Assembly (NCBI GenBank): GCA_947561585.1
Contig: CANNZV010001449.1
Coordinates: forward strand, 62,001 to 126,000
Source of the DNA: Caprella mutica
Taxonomy: Eukaryota; Arthropoda; Malacostraca; Amphipoda; Caprellidae
Direction of reading: 5' to 3'
Length of the DNA stretch: 64,000 bases
Below the pieces are notes generated by a model, which saw nothing but the letters and a program-made list of their open reading frames with translations, was not told the DNA's origin and did no database searches. This document shows, one piece after another, positions 47,538-58,497 of this stretch. Every line of letters begins with the position of its first letter. The stretch's first letter is position 1. Position numbers and translations under genes: made by a program.

Positions 47538-47854
47538 TTCACCATCTTATCTGAAATGATTTAATATTAAAAATAATTTATACAACAGCTTTGATATGAA
47601 AGTATTCGAAATAATTATTCTATAGATATTATTCTATATAGTAACAATGTATAATTATAGCTATTTAAGTGTTATTTAGCTATGCATCACGCAGTAGCTA
47701 TTTGCTGTGTACCTACCTACTCAGTAATGTTGTATTATCATATATGTGCCGTAAGTTACACCTAAGAGTAGCTTTTCTGCATTCATGAGCCCTGAAATTG
47801 TTCATATCAGAAACATTCCTATAGCTTGATGGAATTGCACTTCAGTAGTGTCTT
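47538..47854. other. AT-rich spacer with a dispersed-repeat fragment
   Basis: 47764-47795 (gagtagcttttctgcattca tgagc) matches 49606-49640. Confidence 0.4.
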
Positions 47855-48168
47855 GTTATTTAGATTGGTATCCCAAGTACCTACAGGTATCATGGATACC
47901 AATCGTACAGGTATCATGGATACCCATCCTACAGGTATCATGGATACCAATAATACATATATCATGGATAGTAGGATACCAATCCTACATGTATCATGGA
48001 TACCAATACTACAGATATCATGGATAGTAGGATACCAATCCTACAGGTATCATGGATACCAATCCTACATATATCATGGATACCAATCCTACAGGTATCA
48101 TGGATACCAATCCTACAGGTATCATGGATACCAATCCTACAGGTATCATGGATACCAATCTAAATAAC
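47855..48168. repeat. 24-base array expanded from a MITE core
   Basis: About 12 copies of aatcctacaggtatcatgga tacc. The block is bounded by a perfect 19-base inverted repeat: gttatttagattggtatcc (47855-47873) and ggataccaatctaaataac (48150-48168). The right flank continues gaggtaaaatga, matching the MITE arm next to the core at 10826. So this is a MITE whose core has been amplified. Confidence 0.88.
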
Positions 48169-48624
48169 GAGGTAAAATGATAAATTATATACTGTTAGTA
48201 CTCCATCTAAATATTTTTTCTTTTTATATAAGAGGAGAATAATGTAATATTGTTTTCAAGATTTGACATGTTTTCGTAACCAATATAAAGTATTTCGACA
48301 GCTTCAAAATATTTGCTGTCGAATTATTTCATCCTTATATAAATAGAAAAACTGGCAACTCTATTTTCTTGACTGAAATATACCTCTTATAAATACATAT
48401 ATTTATATAGTTCATTAGCATTGAATAACAAAATGGATTAATTATTTTAGATTTAGTATTTTTATAATATAAGTTTTATAACTAATTAACGTCTGAATAA
48501 ATTAATAGATTAAGCAATTACAGTCATATCTTTTATTAATTATTATATTAATAAATATGATACATGTCGTTATTCATGTTACTAATTAATTCTATAAACT
48601 GTTAGGTTTTACTTTTTAGTTTGG
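48169..48624. other. AT-rich spacer
   Basis: The first 60 bases may be decayed MITE arm; the rest is unassigned. Confidence 0.4.
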
Positions 48625-48819
48625 GGGTATGTTCCAGGTTATAGGACTGTTCTTCATTTTCGATCATATATGAATAAAGAAAATAATTTGTCATATTAAC
48701 TATTTGTTTTATTTAATTCGTTATTTTAGGTTATATGTAAAATTTAACTAGTATAATAAAAGAAATTTTTATATCTGTGATCGACGATGTGGAGCCGTTC
48801 AATAACTTGAAACTTACCC
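48625..48819. mobile_element. GGGTAAG hairpin MITE, decayed centre
   Basis: Left gggtatgttccaggttatag, tcattttcgatcatatat; right tgatcgacgatgtggagccg, aataacttgaaacttaccc. Confidence 0.7.
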
Positions 48820-49597
48820 TTTATTCACACCATACTACATTTCTCTTCACCAAAATAAACAAATGTAATAAATAAATAAAAAGGAGAAACAAACAGTTCT
48901 ATCGCCAGACACATCTATTTATCTACTATAATATATAGTTAGTAAATAATAGGCCTCCTATCCCTTACTTTAATATCGTAAAATTCGTACGATCAAAGAA
49001 AAGAATCACTGTGTAATCATGTAATTAATATGTATATCATTTTATTAATATATCTTTATTTCTTAGTATTGAATTGTTTATATCGTAAAAGAATAGACTG
49101 ATAAGTTTTAATCATGTTGAAACCTAGTAGCTATAATCTCTGCAGAGCTTCTTGTATCTATTTTCCCTTGTTCCCCTACGGGCTTCTATCCGGAAGATGC
49201 GGTGGATCAAATAGAAGGTTTGGCATTCTTTGGGTCTGAACTGTTGTAATTTGAAGAAAAGATTGCCTTTTGTTTAGCTTCAGTTTTCTGGTGAGCCAGC
49301 CGATCATAGAATATCAATTATTTTTTTCGATAGCCCCTAGGGGCTCTATCCTGAAGCTGTCTGTGGTTAATTGAAGAGAAGGGGGGTGGCATCCCCCGAA
49401 CTGTTGTAATTTGGATTGTCTTCTTTCATCTTTTCAATGTTAATCCTTTTTTAATGGCATACTTGCAGCTACGAGGTCTTAGATTTTTGTGTTAGGTAGA
49501 CTCGAAGGCTTCATTTACTATTACCTCTTCATTTTCCTCTTCTATCCCTGAGTGCAACCACCAGTGCTTGTGTCCCGTTTCATCACATTCCTTGGTA
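48820..49597. other. Spacer with an imperfect duplication
   Basis: 49175-49256 and 49330-49415 share gggcttctatccggaag / ggggctctatcctgaag and ctgaactgttgtaatttg. Probably a degenerate tandem repeat. Confidence 0.45.
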
Positions 49598-49795
49598 AGT
49601 GACTGTATTCACGGAGTAGCTTTTCTGCATCCATGAGCATTGTCACCGAATGGTGGTAGGTGATTTTATTCATGGAGCCACTTTCCTTTATGACTGTTTC
49701 TTCCAGTCCCTTGTATTTAATTTCCTCTTACGTCAGCCACATGGCATTTGGTTCCGAAGCAGATGTTAAACCCCTACTAAATTATAGTCAATCTA
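49598..49795 (+). repeat. Dispersed repeat, longest copy (copy 3)
   Basis: Joins the gtattcacggagtagctttt ctgcat module to the ccactttccttt...ttcttccagtcccttgtatt module and a gatgttaaacccctac end. The modules occur separately elsewhere (10990, 47764; 6250, 24622, 53500). SINE-like by distribution only. Confidence 0.5.
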
Positions 49796-50279
49796 TCCTC
49801 CAGTATATTTAACTAATAATTAGTTACCAAATTTATACCGCCTTTAAAAGTTAGTATTTACAAACTAGATACAAATTCAGAAGCTTTTTAAATGTACATT
49901 CAAATCTTTTTAATAAAATCAAATACTGTACATCTTGCACTTACACAAGTCTCTATCTTCTCCCCCGTACGAATAGCATTGTTACATGGTCACTAAATAT
50001 CCAGGCTGATAGTACAGCCAGTGCTACAGTAACACTAATATGGTTCTTTTAACCATAAATACAGTTCGATAAGCATATAAATATGGCGAGGATATGCCAT
50101 AAATATGGTTAATTATGGCGTGTATCAATTGGTTCGAATTTATGAACTTAAAATAGAGTTACAAGTTTTTGTTACTTAAGTGAGTTTTTTACTGGTTAGA
50201 TATACATAGATTGGCTTGTAATTTTATCTTCGTAGATTGCAGAAGGTTATGTTTTCACCGGTTAAATGTTTCCCGTACG

Positions 50280-50572
50280 AATATCATAGGACGTTTTTTA
50301 TTTTTTTATAATCTTGTTATTCGCATAACTGAAATTTGATGTGACTGGTCATTATCCAGAATCCATTTGGTTGAGCGATCGGGTTAAAGGTCAAGGTCAT
50401 TTATAACTCAACAAGTATTCAACCAAATTGTCTTAAATTTTGTGGAAGGATTGGTCATTATCCAGGAACCAGAGATCGAGTCAAAGGTCAAGGTCATTTA
50501 TAACTCAACAAGAACAAAATAGTGTAGCGGCGGCGAAGGTATTCGCTCTACGAGTGCCCATTCTTCTTTAAT
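50280..50572 (+). repeat. Dispersed repeat with GGTCAAGGTCATTTATA, copy 2
   Basis: atcttgttattcgcataact, two internal copies of aaaggtcaaggtcatttata, and an end gcggcggcgaaggtattcgc...cgagtgccca. Has one more internal unit than copy 1 at 17880. Confidence 0.55.
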
Positions 50573-51035
50573 ATTATATTTGTAAAGTTGTGTTACCTAA
50601 AGGAATATTTTACTTAATATTATTTTTATATTTAAAAAACTTTTAAATTTGATTACTAAAAACTTTACTTAAAATAATTTTATTGTAATTTTTAAAAAAA
50701 CTTTAAAATTTGCGTTGCCTAAGGGAATGCTTTATCTTTGGTAGTTTGTTTCCTCTTATCCAACTGCAACTTTTTTCTAAAAGAAATACTGGCACTAACT
50801 TAAAGAAAACATTGAAGAGCAAAAAACAACAACAACAACTGCACAAAAGTTGTCAACCTAACGGCTTGGGAAGTTTTACCTCCATGTCGACATGCTGGCA
50901 ACCTAAAACTATAAAACATTTTTCCATTTAAAAGAGAACTGCTAATGAAAGTGAACATGTTGAAATACTCTGAAATTGATTATGTTAAGAGAAAACTTGT
51001 TTGAGATGTACTGAAAGAGAACTTAATCCCTGAGA

Positions 51036-52915
51036 GCAATGTTTCTTGTGGTAACATTGCCCTAATATTGTTACAACATTGCCCCAATATTGTTACAACA
51101 TTGCCCTAATAGTGTTACAACATTGCCCTAATAGTGTTACAACATTAGGACATAGTTTTTTCAATATATCTCTATTTTATTTACAGCATTGCCAATCCTG
51201 TTACAACATTGCCAATATTGTTACAACATTGCCAATATTGTTACAACATTGCCAATATTGTTACAACATTGCCAATATTGTTACAACATTGCCCTAATAG
51301 TGTTACAACATTGCCCTAATAGTGTTACAACATTAGGACATAGTTTTTTCAATATATCTCTATTTTATTTACAGCATTGCCAATCCTGTTACAACATTGC
51401 CAATATTGTTACAACATTGCCAATATTGTTACAACATTGCCAATATTGTTACAACATTGCCAATATTGTTACAACATTGCCAATATTGTTACAACATTGC
51501 CAATATTGTTACAAACATTGCCCCAATATTGCTACAGCATTGCCCCAATATTGTTACAGCATTACCCCAATATTGTTACAACATTGTCCCAATTTTGTTA
51601 CAACATTGTCCCAATATTGCTACAGCATTGCCCCAATATTGTTACAGCATTACCCCAATATTGTTACAACATTGTCCCAATATTGCTACAACATTGACCT
51701 AATATTGTTACAACATTGCCCTAATATTGTTACAACATTGCCCCAATATTGTTACAAACATTGCCCCAATATTGTTACAGCATTGCCCCAATATTGTTAC
51801 AGCATTGCCCCAATATTGTTACAGCATTGCCCCAATATTGTTACAACATTGCCCCAATATTTCTACAGCATTGCCCCAATATTGTTACAGCATTACCCCA
51901 ATATTGTTACAACATTGTCCCAATATTGATACAACATTACCCCAATATTGTTACAACATTGCCCCAATATTGTTACAACATTGCCAATCCTGTTACAACA
52001 TTGCCAATATTGTTACAACATTGCCAATATTGTTACAACATTGCCAATATTGTTACAACATTGCCAATATTGTTACAACATTGCCAATATTGTTACAACA
52101 TTGCCAATATTGTTACAACATTGCCAATATTGTTACAAAATTGCCAATATTGTTACAATATTGTCTCAATATTGTTACAATATTGTCTCAATATTGTTAC
52201 AACATTGTCTCAATACTGTTACAACATTGCTCCAATATTGTTACAACATTGCCCCAATATTGTTACAACATTGCCCCAATATTGTTACAACATTGCCCCA
52301 ATATTGTTACAACATTGCCCCAATATTGTTACAACATTGTCCCAATATTGTTACAACATTGCCCCAATATTGTTACAACATTTCCCCAATATTGTTACAA
52401 CATTGCCCCAATATTGCTACAGCATTGCCCCAATATAGTTACAGCATTGCCCCAATATTGTTACAACATTGCCCCAATTTTGTTACAACATTGCCCCAAT
52501 ATTGCTACAGCATTGCCCCAATATTGTTACAGCATTACCCCAATATTGTTACAACATTGCCCCAATATTGTTACAACATTGCCCCAATATTGTTACAGCA
52601 TTGCCCCAATATTGTTACAGCATTGCCCCAATATTGTTACAGCATTGCCCCAATATTGTTACAACATTGCCCCAATATTTCTACAGCATTGCCCCAATAT
52701 TGTTACAGCATTACCCCAATATTGTTACAACATTGTCCCAATATTGATACAACATTACCCCAATATTGTTACAACATTACCCCAATATTGTTACAACATT
52801 GCCCCAATATTGTTACAACATTGCCCCAATATTTCTACAACATTGCCCCAATATTGTTACAACATTGCCCCAATATTGCTACAACATTGCCCCAATATTG
52901 CTACAACATTGCCAA
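51036..52915 (+). repeat. 20/22-base tandem array, about 88 copies
   Basis: Two unit lengths: ttacaacattgccaatattg (20) in blocks, and a cccaat/cctaat form two bases longer. A 188-base higher-order segment (with aggacatagttttttcaata) at 51147 is repeated at 51335. The array is preceded by gcaatgtttcttgtggtaac, an inverted unit fragment. Multiple overlapping frames are artefacts. Confidence 0.95.
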
Positions 52916-53159
52916 TATTCCAACTTTATAAGTCAGTTTGTTCTATAAATGTTATTCTTATCTCATTCTCCATGTTTTGTATAAATCCATCCATCTTGTT
53001 TTCCCATTCTTCATTACAATCTATTTTATTCTCATCTATATTGTTATTTATAAAAAAAAGCATTGCAGTGTCAGACCGAAATCTAGTAACTGAGAGTTCT
53101 ATTCCAGCCTGTAAAACTCCTGAATTTATTGAACACAGTCCAAAAATCTAGAGCAGGTG

Positions 53160-53220
53160 AATTGACAGTTCGAGGGGGTGGAGAGGGGGTCTGTACACCC
53201 CCATACCCCCCCCCCCTAGC
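53160..53220. other. G-tract/C-tract cluster, possible quadruplex
   Basis: gagggggtggagagggggtc on the plus strand, then cccccataccccccccccc, so both strands carry runs of at least four guanines. A similar cluster is at 57405-57436. Confidence 0.5.
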
Positions 53221-53499
53221 TGTTACGTACTGATAAAAGGCATGTGAATTGAATTGCTTTCATTTCAATGGATTCGCTTTTTGTTCTTCAACTGAAAGAA
53301 CTTGCAGATTTCTGTTGATGAAATCAGATGATTGAGAGTTTTTATGCAATAGATAGGCTAATCATGATTTGATTGAAGAGAAACGTGTTGCTGGTGATTT
53401 ATTATATGGAGTATTACAGATAATCATCTATAAATCAAAGAGTAATTGGATTAAAAAAAAAATTACATTTTAATTTTAAAAAAATCATCCACTTTGTTT
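53221..53499. other. Unique spacer
   Basis: Nothing recognised. Confidence 0.4.
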
Positions 53500-53612
53500 A
53501 TGGTGCCAATTTCCTTTCTGACTGCTTCTTCGTGTCCCCTGTATTTAATTTCCTTTTGACATCAATGACGTCATTTTATCCCGAAACAGACATTAAAGCC
53601 TTCTGCTAAATT
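53500..53612 (+). repeat. Dispersed CTTCTTC..TCCCCTGTATT repeat, copy 4
   Basis: ggtgccaatttcctttctga, gcttcttcgtgtcccctgta and gaaacagacattaaagcc. Confidence 0.45.
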
Positions 53613-53879
53613 TAATGTTTATTATATATTTATATGTTAATAATTATTTTTTAATGATACAGGTAAAATAATATATTTATACATAACTTCATTCTTAAAT
53701 TAAAGTGTTAGAAAAATGAGTAAAAAATTAGCTAAAATCAATCAAACTTTATATTAAATTTGTAGAAAATCTACCATGGTAAAGAAAAAACAATTGAAAT
53801 CTAAGTTTTATCGCATAAAGCCTTTGTAGTTAAGATTTTATATAATATTTCATGTTTTATAATGAGGTCTTATGTTAAC

Positions 53880-53982
53880 CAGGCAAGAAGGATTTATTCC
53901 TGGAATATTAAGGAAATATCCCAGGAATAAAACCTTCATGTCTAGGATATTCCCTTCCCAGGAATAAATCCTACAAAGGGTT
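53880..53982. repeat. CAGGCAAGAAGG palindromic repeat, copy 4 (expanded)
   Basis: caggcaagaaggatttattc, tatcccaggaataaaacctt, then a second tcccaggaataaatccta arm. TTAA occurs on both sides (53876-53879 and around 53982), possibly by chance. Confidence 0.55.
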
Positions 53983-54455
53983 AAACGCAGTACCAAATCT
54001 TATTCCAGGACAAAATAGTACTCATTTGGTACACTTGTCATGTAGCAACTATGTGGCTACTTTGTTGCTAAGTCCAGCACTTCTACAGTGACTGTATATA
54101 AATTAAACTCTATGTACAGTCACTGTTAACATTGTAAATGGTAAATTATAAATGTAAATTAATGACTGTACATTATCCACTTCAAACCAACCGACTTTGT
54201 AGCCCATCTTTTGATTCAGATTCTTAATTCTTCATTTCTTTGTACATTATTTTAAGAATGAACTTTGGAAAAAAAAATCATATTTATTTTGTTTCTAAAG
54301 TTGAATGAGGTATTCATATTTTAAAATTATTACAGCCAGCAATTATAATGTAAAACCATCCTCTAATATGTTGATTTATTGAATATTATAATTAATTATA
54401 TATTCATTGCTATATTAAATTTTTTTAAATAATCAAATAGTTTATAGATGAAATA
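53983..54455. other. AT-rich spacer
   Basis: Nothing recognised. Confidence 0.4.
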
Positions 54456-54592
54456 TGGCTAGTTCCTAGTTATCGGATAGTTCCACATTTCCGACCATTT
54501 AAAAGCTACATTATAATTAAAATACGAGATAAATTATGATGTTTTTTACATGATCGAAAATGTGTAACTGTCTCATAACTCGTAACTTGCCC
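54456..54592. mobile_element. Short GGGTAAG hairpin MITE
   Basis: Left ggctagttcctagttatcgg, ccacatttccgacc; right gatcgaaaatgtgtaactgt, ctcgtaacttgccc. Confidence 0.65.
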
Positions 54593-54730
54593 TGCCTTGT
54601 TTCCTCTGTCTTAAAGTCTTCCTTACAATAACATTTAAATTTGTCTCGCACTAAAAAAATATTTTATTTATTCCAAGTTTAATTGGACAGAAGCTGAGAA
54701 ATTTACATACGTACAATCTGCTGCATGAGA

Positions 54731-54952
54731 AAGTGGTACATCATGTACCATCTGGTACATGTACCATCTGAAGAAAGTGGTACATCATGTATCAATTAGT
54801 CATGTACCAAATATGAAAAATGGTAGATAATGTACCAATTAGACATGTACCATTTGAAGAAAGAGGTACATCATGTACCGTTTGGTTTGAAAGTGGTACA
54901 TCATGTACCAATTAGACATGTACCATATATAAAAAATGGTACATAAATTAGT
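54731..54952. repeat. GGTACATCATGTACC palindromic tandem, about 4 copies
   Basis: Unit about 48 bases: agtggtacatcatgtaccaa, then ttagacatgtaccatatgaa. Each unit carries a ggtacatcatgtacc palindrome. Confidence 0.8.
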
Positions 54953-55094
54953 ACACTTGTGGTCCTTTTCTCTAAAATTTTATTTTAAATTCATTCGGGT
55001 TTTGTAACCAGGAAACTGGTCTCTAGGGTAAAGTACCAATTACCATTGAAATATCTTCTTTTTGCAGAGAAAAACGTTATCTCCAAAAAGAATA

Positions 55095-55287
55095 TATTTT
55101 GATGCTCATATTTTGATTCTCATATTTTGATGCTCATATTTTGATGCTCATATTTTGATTCTCATATTTTGATGCTCATATTTTGATGCTCATATTTTGA
55201 TTCTCATATTTTGATGCTCATATTTTGATGCTCATATTTTGATGCTCATATTTTGATTCTCATAATTTGATGCTCATATTTTGATGA
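55095..55287. repeat. 14-base tandem array, about 13 copies
   Basis: Unit tattttgatgctca with gatgctca/gattctca variants. Single copies of its complement are at 38770 and 57948. Confidence 0.92.
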
Positions 55288-55787
55288 ATTTTTTTTAATG
55301 ATATCCTAATTTTTTTCCCCATTTTGTAAATTATATTTTTCATAGATTTTATGAATAAAATTTTCACAGTTTTATTACTACAATAATTTTTTAGAAAATC
55401 ATAATGGACATTATATTGAGTGAATCAGTGACCAAATAATTATGAAAGAATATGTCCATCTTTCTATAATTTTCTACACTTATTCTTTGAACCAAAATGT
55501 AGAGGTACGGCGCTTTAATAATTGTGTTTTATAGTGTTCGTTATATTATTTACGATGCTATTCCACTTTTTAATGTCCTACTGAAACGTTAACAAACTTT
55601 AATATATTGAGCGTAGACTAACTGATTTATTTATACTCGTATTATTTATTATAAACTAAAGGCTATGATGTAAGTGGTTTTGAATCTGTAGTAAATTGGT
55701 CTTAATATTTACCTATAAAATTTTGCTTGTTGTATATTTGCTCTCTGAAAAAATATGGGAAATGAAAAACCTTTTTTATCGATAGTA
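55288..55787. other. AT-rich spacer
   Basis: Nothing recognised. Confidence 0.4.
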
Positions 55788-56110
55788 CTTGCAGGTATCA
55801 TGGATGCCAACTAAGATTAATGTTAAATATTAATTACTTGCAGGTATCATGGATACCAACTAAGATTAATGTTAAATATTAATTAACTGCAGGTATCATG
55901 GATACCAACTAAGATTAATGTTAAATATTAATTAACTGCAGGTATCATGGATACCAACTAAGATTAATGTTAAATATTAATTAACTGCAGGTATCATGGA
56001 TACCAACTAAGATTAATGTTAACTATTAATTAACTGCAGGTATCATGGATACCAATTAAAATAAAAGTTAAATATTAATTAACTGCAGGTATCATAGATA
56101 CCAATTGAAA
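55788..56110. repeat. 49-base array of half MITE core plus arm, about 7 copies
   Basis: Unit ctgcaggtatcatggatacc followed by aactaagattaatgttaaat and attaatta. Only the right half of the GTATCC core is repeated. Confidence 0.92.
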
Positions 56111-56222
56111 TAACAATTATCTGCAAGTATTATTGATAGTTTCATACCATTTAAAATGAAAGTTCAATAATAATTACTATTTTTTTATGTGCCTGAAAAT
56201 GAGGAACTGTCTGATAACTGAA
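56111..56222. mobile_element. GGGTAAG MITE right arm after the 49-base array
   Basis: tgcctgaaaatgaggaactg tctgataactg is the outer right arm of the MITE family, so the array lies inside a former copy. The terminal cttaccc is lost. Confidence 0.6.
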
Positions 56223-56885
56223 TTTATTTTAATGTTATAATATCAATATTCTAATATCAATATTCTAATATTGCCTGACCTTTATATCTCTCTCCTGCAC
56301 TTCAATATTCGAATACAGTCATTGATAGTTCAATTCGAATGATGTTTGTTTGCATGGTGGAGATTCAATCTCGATATTTCAGGTCTGTTACAGCATTTAT
56401 TGTTCGACAAATGTCAGTCCAATTCGATTAAAAAGATAACATTTAATTGAGTCAAAACTTTGAATATTGCAACACAGAAAAAGAGTTGTTTGTTATTTTG
56501 CCCACGCGTTCTCAATTGATGTCATTTCGAATTTTTTTACTTCAGATTTCAAAAAGAAGATTTTTTTATTTTTACATAATTTTTTTTAGAAAATCAACTT
56601 CACGTTTAAAAAATAATTTTATATGTTTTTTAACTGAAAAAAATGTTAGAAATTAGATGAAGATATCGTTACGTTTTTATTGTTAAAAATAATTTTTTTC
56701 GTTGAATTTATTTATTTTTTAAATTTTTTTTCAGCCTATTCAAATTAAAATTTACATTTTGGAAGAATAGAATTAATAGTTTTGTTAGAGTATTGTAACA
56801 GGTGCATTCGAAATCGATACCGTCTAATTGTCTCCATACAGTTTAATTACAGCTATATTGGGTTGTAGTGGATTCTACATTGGGT
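56223..56885. other. AT-rich spacer
   Basis: A T-rich tract ending cag at about 56733 resembles an acceptor but is followed by early stops. No gene called. Confidence 0.4.
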
Positions 56886-57183
56886 GATAGTGTGTAGATA
56901 CACATCTACACACGTGTGGTGTGTAGATAGGTACACTATCATTTTGATACACTATCATTTTGATACACTATCATTTTGATACACTATCATTTTGATACAC
57001 TATCATCTTGATACACTATCATCTTGATACACTATCATCTTGGTACACTATCATTTTGATACACTATCATTTTGATACACTATCATCTTGATACACTATC
57101 ATTTTGATACACTATCATTTTGATACACTATCATCTTGATACACTATCATTTTGATACACTATCATTTTGATACACTATCATT
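56886..57183. repeat. 16-base tandem array with palindromic head
   Basis: Unit attttgatacactatc, about 16 copies from 56931, with ttttg/tcttg variants. The head gatagtgtgtagatacacat ctacacac contains inverted unit sequence (gatagtgt against acactatc). Confidence 0.9.
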
Positions 57184-58497
57184 TTGTTAGGATATAATTC
57201 GGTTACACTATAATTATGGAACATCATTTAAAACATAAGAAACAATCAGACATCACTCCATTTTACTTATTATATTCATTGTTGCATATCCTATGTTAGG
57301 TGTCCGGAAATTTCGGTATCGGAATTATAAATGACCGTTATGTAGTTTGTTGTATCCACTAGTTTGTTGTACTGCAATCTTCATGATTGATTAATGACGT
57401 ATAGCAGGGGGGTTCGGGGGGCGGTACGCTCCCCGATACATTTAACTTGTAAGTTACATTTTTACCTCAGATCGCATATTCCGGGACCGAAAATTCCGAA
57501 ATCTCCGGTTAACTAATTGTTTAAACATATCAAAATGACTAATGTTACGTATCATTTTACAACGGATAATGATGTTATCCGCTCTTAATAAATTCAGTAT
57601 TTATAATTTCAATTTTTTTCATATTGTTCTTTATAAATTGAGACCCAGTGACACGTTCTCCCAGTGACACGTTCCAATGTTCGTTATTGTAATGAATTAA
57701 TCAGTATGACGCATAGCGTACAGCATATCTATTGTACACACAATTAATCAAAGACCTATTGTCTCGTGCATTTCGATAGGGAATGCATATTCCTAGAATG
57801 CATATTCCGAGAATGCATTTCAGGTATTACTATCTATATCTAATGAATACAGTTTATATATCGAAGAATATTCAAAATCGAATTATCTTGTTGACTGTGT
57901 AGCAAATGATATTGAAATCACATTTTATATAACAAATCGTATCAAAATATGAGCATAAAATATATTCTTACGAAAGGTAATATATAATGAACTTTATTCA
58001 ATTAATATATTATATATTATGAAGCGTTTCTTAATAATAACCTTTAAGCTGTTTAATTATATTTGTGTATTTTTTTAAATTAAACTGTATATCTAGTAAA
58101 CTAAAGAACTGATTACTTATGTGACTATCTATATAAGCACTCTAAACGTGCATTCATTGAATTTTTAGCGATAAACTGGTTTTAAAGCATTTACTTATTT
58201 AGGCAATTTGTTTTGCACGCGGGAGACCGTAATAAATATAAATAATAGTGCTATTGAATTATTTCAATAATTTGTCTGAACTTATTACTCTCAATGGTAA
58301 AGTGATTTTATCTTTCATACAATCAAATAGTCACAATTTTATTCATGTACATTAAAAAAGTGTTTATGTAGAGATTTTTTACACTTTATAAATTTTAAAT
58401 TTCATTTTTTTTTGTCAATTGTAATGCTTGTAGATATTTTTAAATTGGTATGGGTACACGATGACCAATTTGTTAACTGATTTTAAAATTAGCATGC
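57184..58497. other. Spacer
   Basis: Contains a G-rich cluster at 57405-57436 (aggggggttcggggggcgg), a single tatcaaaatatgagca copy (57942) and otherwise unassigned AT-rich sequence. Confidence 0.45.

Noticed and set aside
51189..53151. Overlapping long open frames (up to 474 codons) rich in CPNIVTTLPQYCYN-like units
   Set aside because: Several frames of the same 20/22-base array are open at once, which a real gene would not show.
56727..56790. Exon after a strong T-tract and cag
   Set aside because: The following sequence hits stops within about 12 codons and has no donor.
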